From assembly GCF_000828475.1 (NCBI RefSeq), contig NZ_AP014648.1, positions 496,001 to 560,000 on the forward strand: a stretch of DNA of 64,000 nucleotides, given 5' to 3'. Source of the stretch: Methyloceanibacter caenitepidi. GTDB taxonomy: Bacteria > Pseudomonadota > Alphaproteobacteria > Rhizobiales > Methyloligellaceae. The notes beneath the pieces were generated by a model. The model saw only the letters and a program-made list of their open reading frames with translations. It did no database searches and was not told the origin of the DNA. Shown here piece after piece: positions 50,672 to 59,447 of the stretch. The translations under genes and the position numbers were made by a program. How positions within the stretch are numbered: the first letter of the stretch is position 1; each line of letters begins with the position of its first letter.

Positions 50672-51985
50672 CTAAGTGGCAATGGTTTCCGGTTGGCTCG
50701 CACGATAGACGCTCACGGCGAGCGCGACATAGAGCCCCGCCAACCCCGTCAACGCCATCAACCATGCCTGCCACATGCCCCACGCGAATGCGATGATAGC
50801 GAAGTACGCCGCCACTTGGGCCAGCGCGAAACGCTGCGTATCGTCTGGTAGACGGCCGAGCGACAAGATGACGGCCGACCCCGTCACAACGAACAGGATC
50901 ACGCCGACGGCGCCCAGTTCGTACCACGTCTGCAGAAAGACATTGTGGGCGTGGGCGCCCGCGCGCCAGCCGAAGCCCTCGGTCTTCAGTTTCTTCTTCC
51001 ACTGCTTTTTCCGATTGTCCGGCGACTGGTCGATCTTGCGTGTGGACGATCCGCCGATGCCGAGGATAGGGGCGTCGCGGACGTGCTTGGCGGTGTAAGC
51101 CCAGAGCGTCACGCGTGCTTGGGCCGACATCGGGAGATACTCGGACTTGTGAAGGTCGGCCTTGTACGCGGATGTCGCCAGCGGCACCACCAGAGCGAAC
51201 GCAAGGCACCAGACGAGCCACAATGCTTTCCGCGCCGCTCCGGGCCAGGGGGTCGCGAGCGCGAAGACGACCAGACTCGCAACGATGCCCACCTTCGACG
51301 AATCGTGATTGGACAGAAAGATGGCCGCGGTTGCTGCGACAAACAGCGCGCCTGCCGCGAGATAACGGTTCCTGTCGCCGAGACGGGTCAGGATGCAGAG
51401 CAGCGCCGGCCACAGGGCCAACAACATGACGGCGATCATCGCGTTGAGTTCGCCCGGCGCGATCCGCGTGATCTGACCGTTGCGCACACCGAACCCCTTG
51501 AGGCTGTCGGGCTGCGTGACGGGAAACGCGTTGTAGAGGCTCACAGTGGCGAGCCGCCCCGTGGCCGCTTCGAAAAGGAGAAAGGCAACGCCGCCCCCGA
51601 TCCCAATAGCGAAGGCCGTCGCCGCCGCACGCAATGCGGGCGCCGGCCAGCGGGCAAGCGCACGGGCCGCGCTGAACGTCATGAGAGCCACCAGGACGAA
51701 CCAGGCAGAAGCCGTGACGGCGCGTTGGGGGTCGAGCGACCACATCGCGTTGATGAAGAGATACGCGGCCGTCACGCCGAACAAGGCGAGTGTCGCATCG
51801 ATGCGAAACAGATCCTTGAGCTTGCCGCCCCGCGCCAAGTCGAGCCCTACGCAACACACAAACAACACGATCAGGATCACGACCGTCGTTTTCGGGATCA
51901 GCAGCGTGATGAGGGGCCCAAGGAAAAACAGCGAACGGATGATCGCGAGCTCTCGCCGGAGCGCGAGTTTGGCAAGCTGCCGCAT
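50672..51985 (-). CDS. O-antigen ligase/polymerase-like membrane protein
   Basis: A 437-residue polytopic membrane protein with about 10-12 helices and a large periplasmic loop. The C-terminal half holds the Wzy_C/O-antigen ligase family features: ARVTLWAYTAKHVRDAPILGIGGSSTRK, then FGWRAGAHAHNVFLQTWYELGAVGVILFV, in which the Arg/His residues are the catalytic pair of O-antigen ligase (WaaL) and related polymerases. The substrate cannot be read from the sequence, so WaaL, Wzy or an exopolysaccharide polymerase are all possible. It sits beside a sulfotransferase-like gene and a GT4 glycosyltransferase on the same strand. The ATG is close to GGAATCTCT. Confidence 0.85.
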   Translation of the reverse strand: MRQLAKLALRRELAIIRSLFFLGPLITLLIPKTTVVILIVLFVCCVGLDLARGGKLKDLFRIDATLALFGVTAAYLFINAMWSLDPQRAVTASAWFVLVALMTFSAARALARWPAPALRAAATAFAIGIGGGVAFLLFEAATGRLATVSLYNAFPVTQPDSLKGFGVRNGQITRIAPGELNAMIAVMLLALWPALLCILTRLGDRNRYLAAGALFVAATAAIFLSNHDSSKVGIVASLVVFALATPWPGAARKALWLVWCLAFALVVPLATSAYKADLHKSEYLPMSAQARVTLWAYTAKHVRDAPILGIGGSSTRKIDQSPDNRKKQWKKKLKTEGFGWRAGAHAHNVFLQTWYELGAVGVILFVVTGSAVILSLGRLPDDTQRFALAQVAAYFAIIAFAWGMWQAWLMALTGLAGLYVALAVSVYRASQPETIAT

Positions 51986-52175
51986 AGAGATTCCGGTGTC
52001 TGGGCTTGGGCGCGGGTCCCGAGATGCCGTTGGTGAACGAGGTCAGTGCCGAGTCCATAGCACTTCGCATGCGCACCCGGAAGCGCCCTCCAGGCGATGT
52101 TGGGGGCCCACGGAGACCTCCCCGGCTTTCGGAGAGGTACTTGCGGTGGAAGGTGTCGGTTGGATCGAAGGTCTG

Positions 52176-53111
52176 CTAGACGATCGTGGCGGGGTCTTGC
52201 TGCGGGACGGCAATACCGGCGTCGAAGTGTCCCCAGCGCCGCTGCAAGCGCCGGACGATCTGGTGCACGAAGCGGATGGCTTCCCCGCCGATGAAGCTGG
52301 CAGCCCCGTTCTCGAGGGCGACCGGACGCACGGCGCCAGTCTCGTGCCGCGCGTCGTGCCAGGTCTCCCAGAGTCTCTGATCGATCAAGTTGTCGTCCTG
52401 AATACGCGCCACTGTCGACTGAGGAAGCAAATCCAGCGTTAGCGGAGTCCAGCCCGCACCCCGCGACAGGTCCGCGAGCCCGTTGTGCAGCCGCGCATTG
52501 GCCGAGATGTCGAGCCGGTCGCCAAGAGCGCTCAGCAGGTCATCGCACAGCGTGTAGTCGCCGACGAACCAGAACATGGACAGGAACGCATTCGCGAGGT
52601 CGTACTTCTCTTGATCGGATAGGCTGGCGATCTGCACCCAGTTCAACTCGAGGAAGTTGTTGAGGATGTAGTGCGTTATGAAGTTCCGCCGCATCGCGCC
52701 ATAGGCGATGTCGATGCCGTAGGGCTGCAGACCCTCGTTGATGTAACGGGTCATGCGGTAGTTGTAGTACGACACGAAATGGCTCGCCGGGTCGCGCAGC
52801 AGCATGCTGCGCTTGATGAGCCGATCCCGGAACAGCGCGTCGATTGAGATTCCGAGATAATGGCTGCTGACGACCTTCGTCTCGCTCGGATCGGGCAGAT
52901 GCGAGGTGTCGTAGCCCGTCGCAAACCGGCCCAGGCCCCGGCGCCGGCGCAAACGGTGATAGGCGTTCGCCGGCAGCGCGCCGGCCAGATGCCGATCTAT
53001 CGTCCGGCCTGCACATTTCGGCACGTGATAGACGAAGTGCACCGGCGGCGTATCCACGCCCCGCGCTGAAGTCGTTCGTGCCTGCATCTGTGTTGAAACG
53101 CCTGGGTACAT
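52176..53111 (-). CDS. Sulfotransferase-like protein
   Basis: A 311-residue protein of the P-loop sulfotransferase superfamily. HVPKCAGRTI (residues 29-38) matches the 5'-phosphosulfate-binding loop, and LLRDPASHFVSYYNYRMTRYINEGL (about 103-127) matches the 3'-phosphate-binding motif. Sulfotransferases of this kind decorate glycans or glycolipids using PAPS. The assignment is good for the superfamily but weak for the substrate. The ATG at 53111 has no clear ribosome site; MQAR, nine codons later, is an alternative. It lies between an O-antigen ligase-like gene and a glycosyltransferase. Confidence 0.78.
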   Translation of the reverse strand: MYPGVSTQMQARTTSARGVDTPPVHFVYHVPKCAGRTIDRHLAGALPANAYHRLRRRRGLGRFATGYDTSHLPDPSETKVVSSHYLGISIDALFRDRLIKRSMLLRDPASHFVSYYNYRMTRYINEGLQPYGIDIAYGAMRRNFITHYILNNFLELNWVQIASLSDQEKYDLANAFLSMFWFVGDYTLCDDLLSALGDRLDISANARLHNGLADLSRGAGWTPLTLDLLPQSTVARIQDDNLIDQRLWETWHDARHETGAVRPVALENGAASFIGGEAIRFVHQIVRRLQRRWGHFDAGIAVPQQDPATIV

Positions 53112-53279
53112 TTTTAAGAGATTGGCACCGCCCTACTTAACAACTCCTTTAGGATGTTGGTTCCCCGAATGAGGAGCTGTGCAGCGCCAGCGCGAACAAT
53201 TGGTCCCAGGATGTCGCGGCGGAACCGAGGCAAAACCTGGGCAAACGGCACCGAAGCCGGCACACGATTTTTTGAACGA

Positions 53280-54476
53280 TTAGAGTTGCTTGGCGGGACA
53301 GAACGCCGCAGCCAATTCCGTACCTAATAGTTCGTCGTAGACGGCGAGCGTGGCCCGCTGCATGTCGTGAAGCGCAAAGCGTGCGCGTGCATGCGTCCTG
53401 GCTCGTTGCCCGATTTCGGCAAGGGACTGAGGGGAAAGGGTTAACGCCTCGGCGAGGCAATCGGCGAGGGCGCGCGCATCGGCGGTCGGCACGACCCATC
53501 CGGTGAAGTCGTCTCCGGCGCTCTGGGTCACCACGTTCTCGCCCGCCGCTCCCACATCGCTGACAATGACCGGACACCCGGCCGCCTGAGACTCGATACT
53601 GGTGCGTCCAAATGTCTCCGCGCGCGTCGACGCGACCACCGCGAGGTCCGCCAGCGTGAAGGCCGCCGGAATATCGTCGCAATGGCCGACGAGGCGCACG
53701 ACGCCCGTGAGACCCGCAGCGTCGATCTCGCCCTGAAGTTCGGCGCGGTAGTCCTCGCGACTCTGCGTGTCGCCGGCGAAGACAAAAACTGCATCGCCGA
53801 GCTGGCCGCGCTCCTTCAGCAGACGCGCCGCCTCGATTGTGTAGGGATGTCCCTTCCAGCGCGTCAGCCGCGCGGCTTGCAGGACGACACGGTGTTCCGG
53901 CGAGATACCCCAGGCCTCGCGCAGCCGTGCAATGCGGTCCGGCGCCACGTTGTCCGCATCGAACGCCGAGACGTCGAACCCGCGATAGATGACGTGCAGG
54001 TGCTCCGGGGGCACGGTGTGTTGGCCGTTGATCAGCCCCGCCGTGAAGCGGGAGTTCGCGATCACGCGGTCGCCGCGCGCCATGACGCTGTTGTAGAAGG
54101 TCTTCAGCTGGCTCTTGCCGCTATAGGCTCCATGATATGTGGTGACGAAGGGGCGCCCGGTGCGGCGCGCTGCTATATACGCGCTCCAGGCAGGGGCGCG
54201 GCTGCGCGCATGGAGCAGCGTGACATTCCGGTCTTCGACGATCCGCGCCAGGTGCCGCGCGTTGGCGAGGATGGTCAGCGGGTTCTTGCTCGCCACGGGA
54301 AGTTCGATGATTTCGCCGCCGGCGGCCTCGAGAGCAGTTGCCAAGCGGCCGCCTTCGGTGGCAACCAGAGCCTTCGCTCCGGCTTGGGTGAGCGCTGCGG
54401 CGATCTCGACGGTCGACTGTTCGCTGCCGCCGGTCTCAAGCCGTGGCACGACCTGCAATATGGTCACGTCCGACAT
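53280..54476 (-). CDS. Glycosyltransferase family 4
   Basis: A 398-residue GT4 retaining glycosyltransferase with GT-B fold. The N-domain starts VTILQVVPRLETGGSEQSTVEIAAAL; the C-domain has LQAARLTRWKGHPYTIEAARLL, VRLVGHCDDIPAAFTLADL and the nucleotide-sugar motif ASTRAETFGRTSIESQAAGCPVIVSD, carrying the EX7E pair. It would add a sugar to a lipid-linked or cell-surface glycan at the inner membrane. The ATG at 54476 is chosen for its position before the Rossmann strand; its ribosome site is not strong. It is divergent from the alpha/beta hydrolase. Confidence 0.88.
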   Translation of the reverse strand: MSDVTILQVVPRLETGGSEQSTVEIAAALTQAGAKALVATEGGRLATALEAAGGEIIELPVASKNPLTILANARHLARIVEDRNVTLLHARSRAPAWSAYIAARRTGRPFVTTYHGAYSGKSQLKTFYNSVMARGDRVIANSRFTAGLINGQHTVPPEHLHVIYRGFDVSAFDADNVAPDRIARLREAWGISPEHRVVLQAARLTRWKGHPYTIEAARLLKERGQLGDAVFVFAGDTQSREDYRAELQGEIDAAGLTGVVRLVGHCDDIPAAFTLADLAVVASTRAETFGRTSIESQAAGCPVIVSDVGAAGENVVTQSAGDDFTGWVVPTADARALADCLAEALTLSPQSLAEIGQRARTHARARFALHDMQRATLAVYDELLGTELAAAFCPAKQL

Positions 54477-54522
54477 CGCGTCGCTTTTATCCTCGAATTC
54501 CAAACTGCGGGCAGCTCTCAAG

Positions 54523-55314
54523 ATGGACCAGCAAGAACCACATTTTATGGAGATTGGCCAAGGGGATCATGGCCGACGCATCGCCTATCGCTTCGATGAG
54601 GGCGCATCGGGGAACGCGCCGGTCATCGTTTGGCTGTCCGGTTTCCTCTCCGACATGGCCAGCACGAAGGTCGTGTTCTTGAGCGAGTGGGCGGCCCGGA
54701 AGGGCTACGCGATGCTGCGCTTCGACTACTCGGGCCACGGACGTTCCGGCGGCGACATCGAGAAGGCATCGACCGGTGCTTGGCTGGAAGAGGCGCAAGA
54801 GATGCTGGCGCTCGTGGGGACACGGCCCGTGATTCTCGTGGGCTCCTCGCTCGGCGGCTGGATCTCGTTGCTCCTGGCGCGCCAACTCGCGGATAGCCGC
54901 GACACGCGCCTCAAGGGCCTCGTGCTCATCGCGCCGGCCTGGGACATGACCGAGAAGCTCATGTGGGAAAAGATGTCGGAGAAGACGCGCAACGTCGTGC
55001 TCACGGAAGGCGTTTACTACGCCCCCTCCAATTACGACGACCCGTATCCCATCACCAAAATCCTGATCGAAGAAGGCCGCAACTATCTGCTGGCCGACGG
55101 CAACATCCCGGTGAATGCGCCGGTGCGCATCCTTCAAGGCATGCGCGACGAAGATGTGCCCTGGGAACATAGCGCGCAGTTGGTAGATCTTCTGGCGACC
55201 GATGATGTTGAGCTCACGCTGGTGAAATCCGCCGGGCATCGCCTGTCGGAGCCTGCAGATCTCGATCGCCTCGCCCGCACGATCGAGACGCTGATCGATC
55301 CGGCGTCCGTCTAA
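54523..55314 (+). CDS. Alpha/beta hydrolase
   Basis: A 263-residue alpha/beta-hydrolase. The nucleophile elbow is GSSLGGW (Ser109), the acid is the Asp in RILQGMRDEDVPWEH, and the His is in KSAGHRLS near the end. The oxyanion region IVWLSGFLSDMAST and the GHGRSGGD loop are typical of esterase/acyltransferase-like members. The substrate is unknown. It is divergent from the GT4 gene and its stop is three bases from the convergent SDR stop. The ATG at 54523 has no strong ribosome site. Confidence 0.85.
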   Translation: MDQQEPHFMEIGQGDHGRRIAYRFDEGASGNAPVIVWLSGFLSDMASTKVVFLSEWAARKGYAMLRFDYSGHGRSGGDIEKASTGAWLEEAQEMLALVGTRPVILVGSSLGGWISLLLARQLADSRDTRLKGLVLIAPAWDMTEKLMWEKMSEKTRNVVLTEGVYYAPSNYDDPYPITKILIEEGRNYLLADGNIPVNAPVRILQGMRDEDVPWEHSAQLVDLLATDDVELTLVKSAGHRLSEPADLDRLARTIETLIDPASV

Positions 55315-55317
55315 GCC

Positions 55318-56193
55318 CTATGGTTTGAGCGCGGCCAGACCCTCGCGGAAGGTAGGATAACGCAGCTTGACGCCAAGCTCGGACTTGATGCGCGCGTTGC
55401 CGATCTTGCGGCTGCCTTCGTAGAAGCTGCGCACCATGGCCGGCAGATTGGCATCCTCGAAATCGATTTCCGGCGGCGGCTCGACCCCGATCATCCGGGC
55501 GGCATGGGCCACAATGTCCCCGGGCGCCGCGGGCTCGTCGTCCGCGACGTTGTAAATTGCCCCCGCGCGCGGTTGCGCAATCGACGCCTCCAGCACCGTG
55601 GCGATGTCGTCCACGTGGATGCGACTGAAGACCTGGCCCTGCTTGTTGATGCGCCGTGCCGTGCCCGCTTTGAGCTTGTCGAACACGCTGCGGCCAGGGC
55701 CGTAGATCCCTGCGAGCCGGAAAATGTGCACCGGCACGCCGGTCTTCGCGCCGAAATCGAGCCAAGCCTGTTCGGCGGACACGCGCGCTTCGGTGCGGGC
55801 GCTGTTGGGCTTCGTCGGCGTTTCCTCGCTCACCCACTCTCCGTGCTGATCGCCGTACACGCCGACCGTCGAGAGATAGCCGATCCATTCGAGACTGCCG
55901 AGCTTGGCCAGCGCGTCGCCGTAATGGATCAGCACATGATCTCCGTGCTCGCCATCGTCGTCGCGGTCGGGCGGAATCGAATGCAGCAGATGCGTGGTCC
56001 CGGTCAGCAAGCGGTTGACGTCCGGGTTGACCGCAATGCCTGAAAACGAAGCGGCCTCGAATCCGCGAGCGCGCAAGGCGTCGCATTTGGCTTCATCCCG
56101 CGCGGTGCCGGCTGCGGTCCAGCCTCGCGCCACGAGCCGCGGTGCGAGTTCCTGTGCGGAATAGCCAAATCCGAAAGCGAAGAGCCGGCTCAT
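55318..56193 (-). CDS. NAD(P)-dependent SDR, epimerase/YeeZ-like
   Basis: A 291-residue protein with an atypical Rossmann N-terminus (MSRLFAFGFGYSAQELAPRLVARGW), as in YeeZ-like extended SDRs. The active-site region holds YLSTVGVYGDQHGEWV, where Tyr in VGVYG is the likely catalytic residue, and HIFRLAGIYGPGRS follows. HVDDIATVLEASI is the usual epimerase-type cofactor segment. The reaction is not known. The ATG overlaps the queG stop codon by four bases (ATGA), so the two are coupled, the third gene of a GST-queG-SDR unit seen in other Hyphomicrobiales. Confidence 0.85.
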   Translation of the reverse strand: MSRLFAFGFGYSAQELAPRLVARGWTAAGTARDEAKCDALRARGFEAASFSGIAVNPDVNRLLTGTTHLLHSIPPDRDDDGEHGDHVLIHYGDALAKLGSLEWIGYLSTVGVYGDQHGEWVSEETPTKPNSARTEARVSAEQAWLDFGAKTGVPVHIFRLAGIYGPGRSVFDKLKAGTARRINKQGQVFSRIHVDDIATVLEASIAQPRAGAIYNVADDEPAAPGDIVAHAARMIGVEPPPEIDFEDANLPAMVRSFYEGSRKIGNARIKSELGVKLRYPTFREGLAALKP

Positions 56194-57320
56194 GGCACCA
56201 ACGCTCCTGCGGTCTCCTGCCACTCCGCCCGAACGGCACTGTCAGTCTCGGCGGCGAGCCGTTCGGCACGCATCGTGTCCGAGCGGGCAGGATCGAGGCG
56301 CTGAAGCGCCCAAGCCGCCATGGCACGCACGAGCGGCGAAGCATCGTCGATCAATGCCTCGACATGCGGCACGAGCGATGTGTCCGCCGCATTGCCGGCC
56401 GCGATGAGAGCATTGCGGACGAAGCGGTCGCGCCCGGTCCGCTTGATCGGCGTGCCGCGGAAGCGCTCCCGAAACGCCGCATCGTCCAGCGCCAAGATCT
56501 CGGCGAGCGGCGGGTCGTCCGTCTCCGGACGAATAGCGAGCTTCGTCTCATGACTCGCTTGCGCGAATTTGTTCCAGGGGCACACGGCGAGACAATCGTC
56601 GCAGCCATAGATTCGATTCCCCATCGCCGCGCGAAACTCGCGCGCGATGTGTCCCTTGTGCTCAATGGTGAGGTAAGAGATGCAGCGGCGCGCATCGATC
56701 TCGTAGGGCGCGGTGAACGCCTTTGTGGGGCAGGCGTCGAGGCAACGGCAGCAGGCGCCGCAATGGTCGATCTCAGGGGCGTCCGCTTCGATATCGGCCG
56801 TGGTGAAGATCGAGCCGAGGAACAGCCACGACCCGAATTCGCGCGAGACGAGATTGGTGTGCTTGCCCTGCCAGCCGAGCCCGGCCTTCGCGGCCAGCGG
56901 CTTTTCCATCACGGGCGCCGTGTCGACGAAGACTTTCACGTCACCACCAGCCAGTGCCTGGATCTGTCGTGCCAGTTGCTTGAGCTTGCCCTTGATGACG
57001 TCGTGATAGTCCGCACGCTTCGCATAGATCGACACGGCGCCGCGCGAGGCATCCCGCAGAGACGCGAGCGGGTCCTCAGGGCCTCCGTAGTTTGTTCCAA
57101 GCAAGATGACACTGCGGACATCGGGCCAGAGCGCCTGCGGGCTCTTGCGGCGTTCCGCCGTATCCTTGAGCCAGCCCATGTCGCCCTCGCGCCCTTGCGC
57201 CAGAAATGCGTCGAGCTCGGAACCTATGCGCGCGGGAGCATCGGCGCCCGTGATCCGCATGACATCGAAGCCAAGCGCCTCCGCACGTTCGGCGATGGTC
57301 TGTTTCAGAGATTGTCCCAT
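56190..57320 (-). CDS. queG: Epoxyqueuosine reductase QueG
   Basis: A 376-residue cobalamin- and Fe-S-dependent enzyme that makes queuosine in tRNA from epoxyqueuosine. The N-domain includes GFDVMRITGADAPARIG and DMGWLKDTAERRKSPQALWPDVRSVI. The B12/active-site part has VFVDTAPVMEKPLAAKAGLGWQGKHTNLVSREFGSWLFLGSI. Two ferredoxin-like clusters follow, CGACCRCLDACPTKAF and CDDCLAVCPWNKFA. The C-terminal part contains HEAT-like helices. The ATG at 57320 is chosen; the preceding open frame overlaps the GST. The gene is 58 bases after the GST stop codon and overlaps the SDR start. Confidence 0.95.
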   Translation of the reverse strand: MGQSLKQTIAERAEALGFDVMRITGADAPARIGSELDAFLAQGREGDMGWLKDTAERRKSPQALWPDVRSVILLGTNYGGPEDPLASLRDASRGAVSIYAKRADYHDVIKGKLKQLARQIQALAGGDVKVFVDTAPVMEKPLAAKAGLGWQGKHTNLVSREFGSWLFLGSIFTTADIEADAPEIDHCGACCRCLDACPTKAFTAPYEIDARRCISYLTIEHKGHIAREFRAAMGNRIYGCDDCLAVCPWNKFAQASHETKLAIRPETDDPPLAEILALDDAAFRERFRGTPIKRTGRDRFVRNALIAAGNAADTSLVPHVEALIDDASPLVRAMAAWALQRLDPARSDTMRAERLAAETDSAVRAEWQETAGALVP

Positions 57321-57378
57321 CACGGACGACCGTCCGGTTGCGGCAGGGTGGGCACGCTCCAGGTGCTGCGCGTCGAAC

Positions 57379-58065
57379 TCAGAAGTCGAGATCGGCATAG
57401 GTCCCCGCCGGGACGAATCCGGCGATCCGGTCCTGCAGCAGCGGGCGGAAAGAGGGCCGCGACTTCACCAGCGCATACCAGTTCTTGGCAGGTTCGAACT
57501 CTTCCCACGGCACCTCGCCGAGATAATCCAGGGCCGACAGATGGGCCGCCGCCGCCAAGTCCGCAAAGCTCATAGCATCGCCTGCGAGCCAGCTGCGCGT
57601 CTCCGTCAAATGGCCGATATAGGTCATATGATAGCGCAGATTGTCGTGTCCGGCCCGCATTGCCGCCATGTCGGGCGAGGAACTTTGGGGGCCGAAGCGC
57701 CGGAAGACCTTCTCGACAACGAGATAGTCGGTGACCTCCTCGTAGAACTTGTGATGGAACCACTCGACGAGACGGCGCGTCTCGGCACGAGCCGCGGCAT
57801 TTCCCGGGAAGGGCTGAAAAGCGGTCGCCGCGCGCTCGGCCATTGTGTCGGAAAGCCATTCCGAGATGGCGTAGGCGCCTGCGATCGGGGCCCCTCCGTC
57901 GGGAATGAAGACCGGCAACGTTCCCGCCGGATTGAGGGCTAGAAACTCGGGTCTCCACTCCCAAGGCCTCTCTTCGTTCAGCTCGTACTCGACCCTGCAT
58001 TCCGCAAAGGCGAGACGAATTGACCGGGAGAAGGCGCATAGCGGATGGTGGAGAAGATTCGCCAT
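57379..58065 (-). CDS. Glutathione S-transferase
   Basis: A 228-residue GST. The N-domain starts ANLLHHPLCAFSRSIRLAFAECRVEYELNEERPWEWRPEFLALNPAGTLPVFI, with Cys10 or Ser13 as the likely catalytic residue, and has the GAYAISEWLSD glutathione contact. The C-domain ends ... DYLGEVPWEEFEPAKNWYALVKSRPSFRPLL. Conjugation or glutathione-dependent reduction is expected; substrate unknown. It is the first of three genes with queG and the SDR, an arrangement common in this order, and is divergent from uppP. Confidence 0.9.
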   Translation of the reverse strand: MANLLHHPLCAFSRSIRLAFAECRVEYELNEERPWEWRPEFLALNPAGTLPVFIPDGGAPIAGAYAISEWLSDTMAERAATAFQPFPGNAAARAETRRLVEWFHHKFYEEVTDYLVVEKVFRRFGPQSSSPDMAAMRAGHDNLRYHMTYIGHLTETRSWLAGDAMSFADLAAAAHLSALDYLGEVPWEEFEPAKNWYALVKSRPSFRPLLQDRIAGFVPAGTYADLDF

Positions 58066-58200
58066 GAAGGGCTTCGATCGCTATTCGTTCGGAAGGTGAC
58101 CGGGCGCAAAATGAATCGCGCCAAACGCGTGAGCCTCGTATAGAACCTGCGGCCAAGGCGAACAAGCGGCACGGGCACGCCGCGTCTGGGGGGTGGGACC

Positions 58201-58998
58201 ATGACCATAGAGCAGATCATCGTCATCGCGGTGGTTCAGGGCATCACGGAGTTCCTGCCCATTTCCTCGTCGGGTCATCTGGTTCTCGTCCCTTACCTTT
58301 TTCATTGGCCGGACCAAGGCCAGTTCGTGGACGTCATGGTGCATGTGGGCACCCTGTTCGCGATTCTGATCTATTTCTGGCGCGATGTCTGGAAGCTGAT
58401 CGTCGGTGCCTTGGAGCTTTTCCGGGGCAAGGTCACCCAGGACGGCAAGCTTGCGATCTACATCGTCCTGGCCACGATCCCCGCGGTCGCATTCGGTCTG
58501 TTTCTCAAAAAATTCGGTGTCGGCGATCTGGAACGCAGCGTCACGATCGTCGCCTGGAACACCGTTATCTACGGCATTCTCATGCTCATCGCCGATATGC
58601 TCGGCAGGCAAGAGAAGACCATCGAGAACATGACGCTCAAGAGTGCGATGATTATCGGTGTGGCCCAGGCGCTTGCCCTGATCCCCGGCACCAGCCGTTC
58701 GGGCATCACCATGACCGCCGCGCGCTTCCTAAACTTCACACGGCCCGACGCGGCGCGGTTCTCGTTTCTGTTGGGGATCCCGGCCATCGCCGGTGCCGGC
58801 GTACTCACCGTGGGCGAAGCGCTTGCCTCGGGCGATGCGATCACGATGGACGCCATCTACTGCGCAATCCTGACCTTCTTCGCCGGCCTTGCGGCGATTG
58901 CCTTCCTCATGGCGCTCGTTCGCCGCATCAGCTTCCTGCCCTTTGTGCTCTACCGCATGGTTTTGGGCGGCTTCCTGCTGTTCATGATCTACCTATGA
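58201..58998 (+). CDS. uppP: Undecaprenyl-diphosphate phosphatase UppP (BacA)
   Basis: A 265-residue integral membrane protein that recycles undecaprenyl pyrophosphate to the monophosphate for peptidoglycan and LPS synthesis; overexpression gives bacitracin resistance. The two signature regions are present: QGITEFLPISSSGHL (residues 13-27), with the Glu and Ser/His catalytic residues, and PGTSRSGITMTAARFL (about 160-175). Six to eight hydrophobic segments follow the family pattern. The ATG at 58201 has GGGGGGTGGGACC upstream. It is followed by the GFA gene at eight bases. Confidence 0.96.
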   Translation: MTIEQIIVIAVVQGITEFLPISSSGHLVLVPYLFHWPDQGQFVDVMVHVGTLFAILIYFWRDVWKLIVGALELFRGKVTQDGKLAIYIVLATIPAVAFGLFLKKFGVGDLERSVTIVAWNTVIYGILMLIADMLGRQEKTIENMTLKSAMIIGVAQALALIPGTSRSGITMTAARFLNFTRPDAARFSFLLGIPAIAGAGVLTVGEALASGDAITMDAIYCAILTFFAGLAAIAFLMALVRRISFLPFVLYRMVLGGFLLFMIYL

Positions 58999-59005
58999 GG
59001 ATCGG

Positions 59006-59422
59006 ATGACCGAGATCCATCATGGCGGATGCGCTTGTGGCAACGTGCGCTACACCACGATGGGAGATCCGCAGCGTGTCAGCGCGTGCGCGTGCCGCTG
59101 GTGTCAGCGGCGCACGGGCAGCGCCTTCGGCATCTCCGTCTATTTCGACAGGGACAATGTGACGTTCAACGGAGGCGTCATGCGCACGTATAGGCTCGTG
59201 TCCGATGCTGGCCGTTGGATCGATGCGGAGTTCTGTGAGACGTGCGGCTCGACGGTGACGTGGACGCTCGAGTTCTTGCCGGCCTATCGCGGCATCGCCG
59301 GGGGAACCTTCGACGAACCCACGTTCTGGTACAAGCTGCAGCGTTTCGGGTTCGCGCGCACGAAGCCCGATTGGCTCACCGTGCCCAAGGGCCTCGAAGT
59401 GTGCCAAGGCATGCCGAAATAG
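59006..59422 (+). CDS. GFA-family protein (glutathione-dependent formaldehyde-activating type)
   Basis: A 138-residue zinc-binding protein. Cysteines at 9 and 11 (GGCACG), 28, 30 and 33 (ACACRWCQRRTG) and a later FCETCGS pair are the CENP-V/GFA pattern with two zinc sites. The prototype activates formaldehyde by forming S-hydroxymethyl glutathione; many relatives have other or no known activities. The ATG is eight bases after the uppP stop codon and follows GAGG, so it is likely in the uppP transcript. Confidence 0.9.
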   Translation: MTEIHHGGCACGNVRYTTMGDPQRVSACACRWCQRRTGSAFGISVYFDRDNVTFNGGVMRTYRLVSDAGRWIDAEFCETCGSTVTWTLEFLPAYRGIAGGTFDEPTFWYKLQRFGFARTKPDWLTVPKGLEVCQGMPK

Positions 59423-59447
59423 GCCGTGCCGAAGCCAAGCGTTCGGC

